DNA from: Sphingomonas sp. RIT328
GTDB taxonomy: Bacteria; Pseudomonadota; Alphaproteobacteria; Sphingomonadales; Sphingomonadaceae
Direction of reading: 5' to 3'
DNA length: 64,000 nt
NCBI RefSeq assembly: GCF_000632225.1
Contig: NZ_JFYV01000008.1
Location: 38,375-102,374, forward strand
Shown here: one piece after another, positions 61,400 through 64,000 of the stretch
Position numbering within the stretch: the stretch's first letter is position 1
Layout of the letters: every line of letters starts with the position of its first letter
Notes under the pieces: model-generated
What the model was told of the DNA's origin: nothing
Seen by the model: only the letters and a program-made list of their open reading frames with translations
Database searches by the model: none
Program-made: the position numbers and the translations under genes

Positions 61400-62341
61400 T
61401 TATTCGATGAACGGCTCCACCGTCAGGCGTTCGCCGCGCAGGAAGGCGTCGGCGACATGGCGCAGCGGGGCGATGTCGACGTCGCTGGTGCGGGCGTGGA
61501 CGATCTCGGCGAAGCGCCGGTAGAGGCCGGAATATTCGCCGTGCAGTGCGGCGCTGTGCGACGGTTCGCTGCCGTCGGGCAGGACCAGCCGCGCGCCGCC
61601 GTCGTGCAGCGTCAGCGTGCCGCGGTCGGTCTCGACGACGATGTCCCAGCTTTGCGGGCCTTCCTGCCGGAAGTCGAAATCGGCGCTGATCGCCAGCCCC
61701 AGATCGTCGGCGAAGCGCAGCCGCGCGGCGATCGGTGCGGCGCAGTTCGACGGGAAATCGAGTTCGGCGTCGGTGATGAAGAACGGCCGCGGCAGGATGC
61801 GGGTGACGATCGACAGCGCGTTGATGCCGGGATCGAACACGCCGAAGCCGCCCGCTTCGAGGATCCAGCCCTGTCCCGGATGCCAGACGCGGATGTCCTC
61901 GCGCCAGGTCACCGTGACGCTGCGGATCTCGGCATCGGCGAGAAAGGCGCGCGCCGGCTCGACGCCGGGGGCGTAGCGCGAATGCCAGCTGGCGAACAGG
62001 CTGATCCCGGCGGCGTCGGCCGCAGCGCTGAGCTGCGCCACCTCGGCGAGCGTCGCGCCGGGCGGTTTTTCGAGGAAGACGTGCCAGCCCTGTGCGATCG
62101 CGCGCGCGGCGATCGTACGGCGCACCTGCGGCGGCGTGCACAGCGCGACCGCGTCGATCGCCAGGCCGCTGGCGATGAGATCGTCGATGTCGCGGAAATG
62201 CGCGACGCCGGCGACGCCTTCCCCGTTGCGGCTGACCGTCGCGGTGAGGACGATGTCGGCATCAGCGGCGATCGCGGGAACGTGCTGGTCGTGCGCGATC
62301 TTGCCCATGCCGATGAGCGCGAGGCGGATCGGCCCGCTCAC
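61400..62341 (-). CDS. Gfo/Idh/MocA oxidoreductase, probable D-galactose (L-arabinose) 1-dehydrogenase
   Basis: A 313-residue NAD(P)-dependent enzyme: Rossmann motif LALIGMGKIAHDQHVPAI at the N-terminus, EKPPGATLAEV with the catalytic Lys, and the substrate region WREDIRVWHPGQGWILEAGGFGVFDPGINALSI, which is the galactose/arabinose dehydrogenase pattern. It would oxidise galactose to galactonolactone in the De Ley-Doudoroff pathway. GTG 62341 overlaps the upstream gene stop (GTGA). It is the last gene of a three-gene run with the keto-acid enzyme and a KDPGal aldolase. Confidence 0.85.
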   Translation of the reverse strand: MSGPIRLALIGMGKIAHDQHVPAIAADADIVLTATVSRNGEGVAGVAHFRDIDDLIASGLAIDAVALCTPPQVRRTIAARAIAQGWHVFLEKPPGATLAEVAQLSAAADAAGISLFASWHSRYAPGVEPARAFLADAEIRSVTVTWREDIRVWHPGQGWILEAGGFGVFDPGINALSIVTRILPRPFFITDAELDFPSNCAAPIAARLRFADDLGLAISADFDFRQEGPQSWDIVVETDRGTLTLHDGGARLVLPDGSEPSHSAALHGEYSGLYRRFAEIVHARTSDVDIAPLRHVADAFLRGERLTVEPFIE

Positions 62342-63329
62342 AGCGTGCGCACCGTGACCGGGGTGGCGCCGGCGTCCGCGAGGGCGAGCGGGTTGCGCAG
62401 CGGCAGCGTGAACGGCGCCGCCTCGATCGCGAAGACGTCGCCCGCCTGCGTCTGCACGCCGTCGGCGCAGGACAAGGTCGCGGTGCCGAAGAAGTGGACG
62501 TGGATGTCGCCGGGGCGGCGGAAGGCGGCGTATTTGAAATGATGATGTTCGAGGTTGGCGAGCGTGTGCGACATGTTCGCCTCGCCGGTGAGGAAGGGCT
62601 TCTCCCACAGGGTCTCGCCGTCGCGCTCGATGCGGCTGGTGCCGCGGATGTCGGCGGGCGGTTCGCCGAGCAGCAACTCGGCCCCGAGCGCGGCGACGCG
62701 CAGCTTGCTGTGCGCGAGCCACAAATAATTGTGCCGCTCGGTGACGTGATCGCTGAATTCGTTGGCGAGCGCGATGCCGAGACGGAAGGGCGTGCCGTCG
62801 TCGCCGATCAGATAGATGCCGGCAAGCTCGGGCTCCTCGCCGCCGTCCTGCGCGAAGGCGGGCGAGGTGAGCGGCGCGCCGGGGGCGATCAGCGACTGGC
62901 CGTCGCCCTTGTAGAACCACTCCGGCTGCGCGCCGACCGCGCCGGCGGCGGGGCGGCCGCCGTCCATGCCTTCGAGGAACAGCCGCATCGAATCGGTCTG
63001 CGTGCCGGCGGCGGCGGCCTTGTGCATCGCGTCGCGTCCGGCGGCGGAGCCGAGATGGGTGAGGCCGGTGCCGGCGAGCATCAGCCGCGCGTTGTCGTCA
63101 TGGTCGATCGCGGGCAGCAGGCTGCCGTCGGCGAGCGCGGCGGCGAGATCGACCGTCTCGTCCGAGCGGCGCGCGCGTGCCGCCTCGGCGAGCGTCACGC
63201 CCTCGGCGATGGCGAGCGCGGCGAGCTCGCGGGTGGCTGCGACGCCGGTGACGACATGCGCGGCCGCCTCGGCGAAGAGGACACGGCGGCTGCCGTCGGG
63301 CAGGCGTTGCTGGAGCAGGCGGGCAAAGG

Positions 63330-63333
<4 letters not shown>
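62338..63333 (-). CDS. AraD1/GguC-like fumarylacetoacetate-hydrolase-fold protein
   Basis: A 331-residue protein of the FAH superfamily, AraD1 subgroup (GguC-like). This group occurs in arabinose/galactose operons and is thought to act as 2-keto-3-deoxy sugar acid dehydratase. Signs: EPELAGIYLIGDDGTPFRLGIALANEFSDH, the Glu/Asp metal ligands around it, and FGTATLSCADGVQTQAGDVFAIE. The exact reaction is not set by sequence. The ATG at 63333 shares ATGA with the aldolase stop, and its stop shares GTGA with the dehydrogenase start. Confidence 0.75.
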
Positions 63334-63968
<635 letters not shown>

Positions 63969-64000
63969 CGACGATGCTCCTGATGGGGAAGGGGGGGCGG

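Overview
This window is GC-rich chromosomal DNA from an alphaproteobacterium, most likely Sphingomonas or a close relative. The evidence is the gene set: CpdR beside an N-formylglutamate amidohydrolase, abundant TonB-dependent receptors, a NepR-like anti-anti-sigma protein, GGAAC-N16/17-(C/G)GTT boxes typical of EcfG sigma factors, and De Ley-Doudoroff galactose genes. There are no rRNA operons, phages, transposases or CRISPR arrays. One tRNA gene (Val, GAC) is present. About 63 protein genes, including several very small ones, can be supported.

Layout. 1-3.4 kb: repeat-rich start, cytochrome b561, a candidate small RNA, hutG-like gene, cpdR, tRNA-Val. 3.4-19 kb: outer-membrane uptake and glycan use. 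It holds a siderophore-type receptor, then a co-directional locus of TonB receptor, GH39, GH74, SDR sugar dehydrogenase and GH15 that reads as xyloglucan/oligosaccharide use, then a second siderophore-type receptor and a secreted S1-type protease. 19-27 kb: nepR-like gene, glnE, bcp, two lipoproteins, an MFS exporter, an acidic stress-type protein, an outer-membrane barrel, an HNH protein and a lone ExbD. 27-32 kb: a RelB/ParE-type pair and ribonucleotide reductase nrdB/nrdA, separated by small genes and repeats. 32-41 kb: a GGDEF-EAL-PilZ protein, a divergent HxlR/GST pair, class I fumarase, several small envelope proteins, a highly structured small transcript with overlapping mini-ORFs, a PRC-barrel protein and a fused HigB-HigA protein. 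41-54 kb: housekeeping genes (uvrB, fpr, MBL hydrolase, amidase, argB, pgsA-moaD-moaE, TauE/SafE, rlmN, histidine phosphatase). 54-64 kb: dnaN, a lactonase, an SGNH hydrolase, the bioF-bioD-bioA operon, and part of a galactose/arabinose catabolic operon that runs off the right edge.

The least ordinary material lies between genes. (1) A 60-nt three-armed repeat occurs at 29616 and 47706 with many compensatory base changes. (2) A family of 8-bp-unit repeats, in a G-rich and an A-rich form sharing one skeleton, fills intergenic gaps, mostly between convergent genes. (3) The 39351-39660 minus-strand transcript carries a Shine-Dalgarno sequence complementary to about 15 nt of the 16S rRNA tail. 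(4) A compact small RNA near 1.45 kb has an exposed anti-Shine-Dalgarno segment. Most other genes look like conserved sphingomonad functions. Everything here comes from reading the sequence; no database search was run.
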